DNA of 6,903 nt from Candidatus Binatia bacterium (GTDB lineage Bacteria > Desulfobacterota_B > Binatia > UBA9968). Location: assembly GCA_025922795.1 (NCBI GenBank), contig JAICHC010000152.1:1-6903 (forward strand), given 5' to 3'. Below the pieces are notes generated by a model that saw only the letters and a program-made list of their open reading frames with translations, made no database searches and was not told the origin of the DNA. Of the stretch, positions 6,665 through 6,903 are shown in pieces. Every line of letters starts with the position of its first letter. Within the stretch, counting starts at the first letter, position 1. A program made the position numbers and the translations under genes.

Positions 6665-6699
6665 AAAAAACCGCGACCCGAGAAGCTTACTCCTCGCGG
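6665..6699 (-). terminator. Rho-independent terminator of the minus-strand gene
   Basis: Read on the minus strand, CCGCGA (6699-6694) pairs perfectly with TCGCGG (6676-6671) and is followed immediately by six T residues (6670-6665). A further GAG/CTC pairing can form inside the loop. The stem starts 43 nt after the stop codon of the minus-strand gene ending at 6743. This is the expected layout of an intrinsic terminator. Confidence 0.6.
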
Positions 6700-6742
6700 G
6701 CAGAGGTTGCGTGCTTGCGCAGCGATTCTTAACCTGGCTGGC

Positions 6743-6903
6743 TCAACGCGGGCCGATCCGTAGGTTCACCGTGGCCAAATAGATCTCCCGCAGAAACCAC
6801 ACCAGCGCAAAAAAGAAAGTCGACATTGCCGCGATAAAGAGGAGCGCCACGGAGAGCGAGGCGTCGAATCGCAAAAAGGCGCTCAGGAACAATATTGCAA
6901 TGA
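6743..6903 (-). CDS. C-terminal part of a probable DUF2721 membrane protein
   Basis: An open minus-strand frame enters from the right edge (first whole codon at 6901-6899) and ends with TGA at 6745-6743, giving 52 residues. The sequence has a hydrophobic segment followed by a charged helix (ALVWFLREIYLATVNLRIG) and a short tail. A final transmembrane segment, then FLREI/V, then an L-rich amphipathic end is what I recall of the DUF2721 family, about 130-150 aa and of unknown function. The N-terminal two thirds lie outside the window. A good terminator at 6665-6699 follows on the same strand, supporting a real gene. It is convergent with the hydrolase gene, with 118 bp between the stops. That it is a membrane protein tail is fairly safe; the family is less certain. 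Confidence 0.55.
   Translation of the reverse strand, partial: IAILFLSAFLRFDASLSVALLFIAAMSTFFFALVWFLREIYLATVNLRIGPR

Overview
The window carries a compact plus-strand cluster for importing and oxidising a tricarballylate-like organic acid. It is followed by a small membrane protein gene and, at the right edge, the tail of an opposing gene. The sequence has moderately high G+C. Genes are tightly overlapped inside the cluster, and the spacers hold hairpin-forming, short-period repeats. The divergent TctC-type binding protein and these spacer repeats recall environmental Gram-negative lineages such as Deltaproteobacteria/Binatia-like or Rokubacteria-like soil bacteria. That placement is inference and weak; no ribosomal or other marker gene is present.

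Layout: positions 1-217 form an upstream region with a 6-bp dyad (34-54), a possible -35 box (157-162) and a possible 33-codon leader ORF (126-227) whose stop overlaps an alternative start of the first gene. The tctC-like gene (218-1318) encodes a secreted solute-binding protein of the tripartite tricarboxylate transporter (TTT) family. A 121-bp spacer contains an 8-nt-period inverted repeat able to form a long hairpin. A permease gene (1440-3368) follows, encoding the large subunit TctA with a TctB-like small subunit fused at its C terminus. It overlaps by ATGA the gene for a TcuA-type FAD dehydrogenase (3365-4765). That gene overlaps by 14 bp the gene for TcuB (4752-5858), a membrane protein with two 4Fe-4S motifs. 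Next come a 262-bp spacer with four alternating copies of a 29-30-nt repeat, a DUF457/YdjM-like predicted membrane metal-dependent hydrolase (6121-6624), a short convergent spacer with hairpins, and the C-terminal 52 codons of a probable DUF2721 protein on the minus strand (6743-6903).

Working model: TctC captures a di- or tricarboxylate in the periplasm, TctA-TctB carries it across the inner membrane, TcuA oxidises it with FAD, and TcuB passes the electrons through Fe-S clusters (and haem in the characterised Salmonella system) to the membrane electron-transport chain. In Salmonella the tcu genes come with an MFS transporter (TcuC) and a LysR regulator (TcuR). Here a TTT transporter takes the importer's place and no regulator is visible. 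The cluster is a variation on known families rather than a wholly new system. The least explained parts are the structured spacers, the lack of a Shine-Dalgarno before the permease, and the leader ORF.
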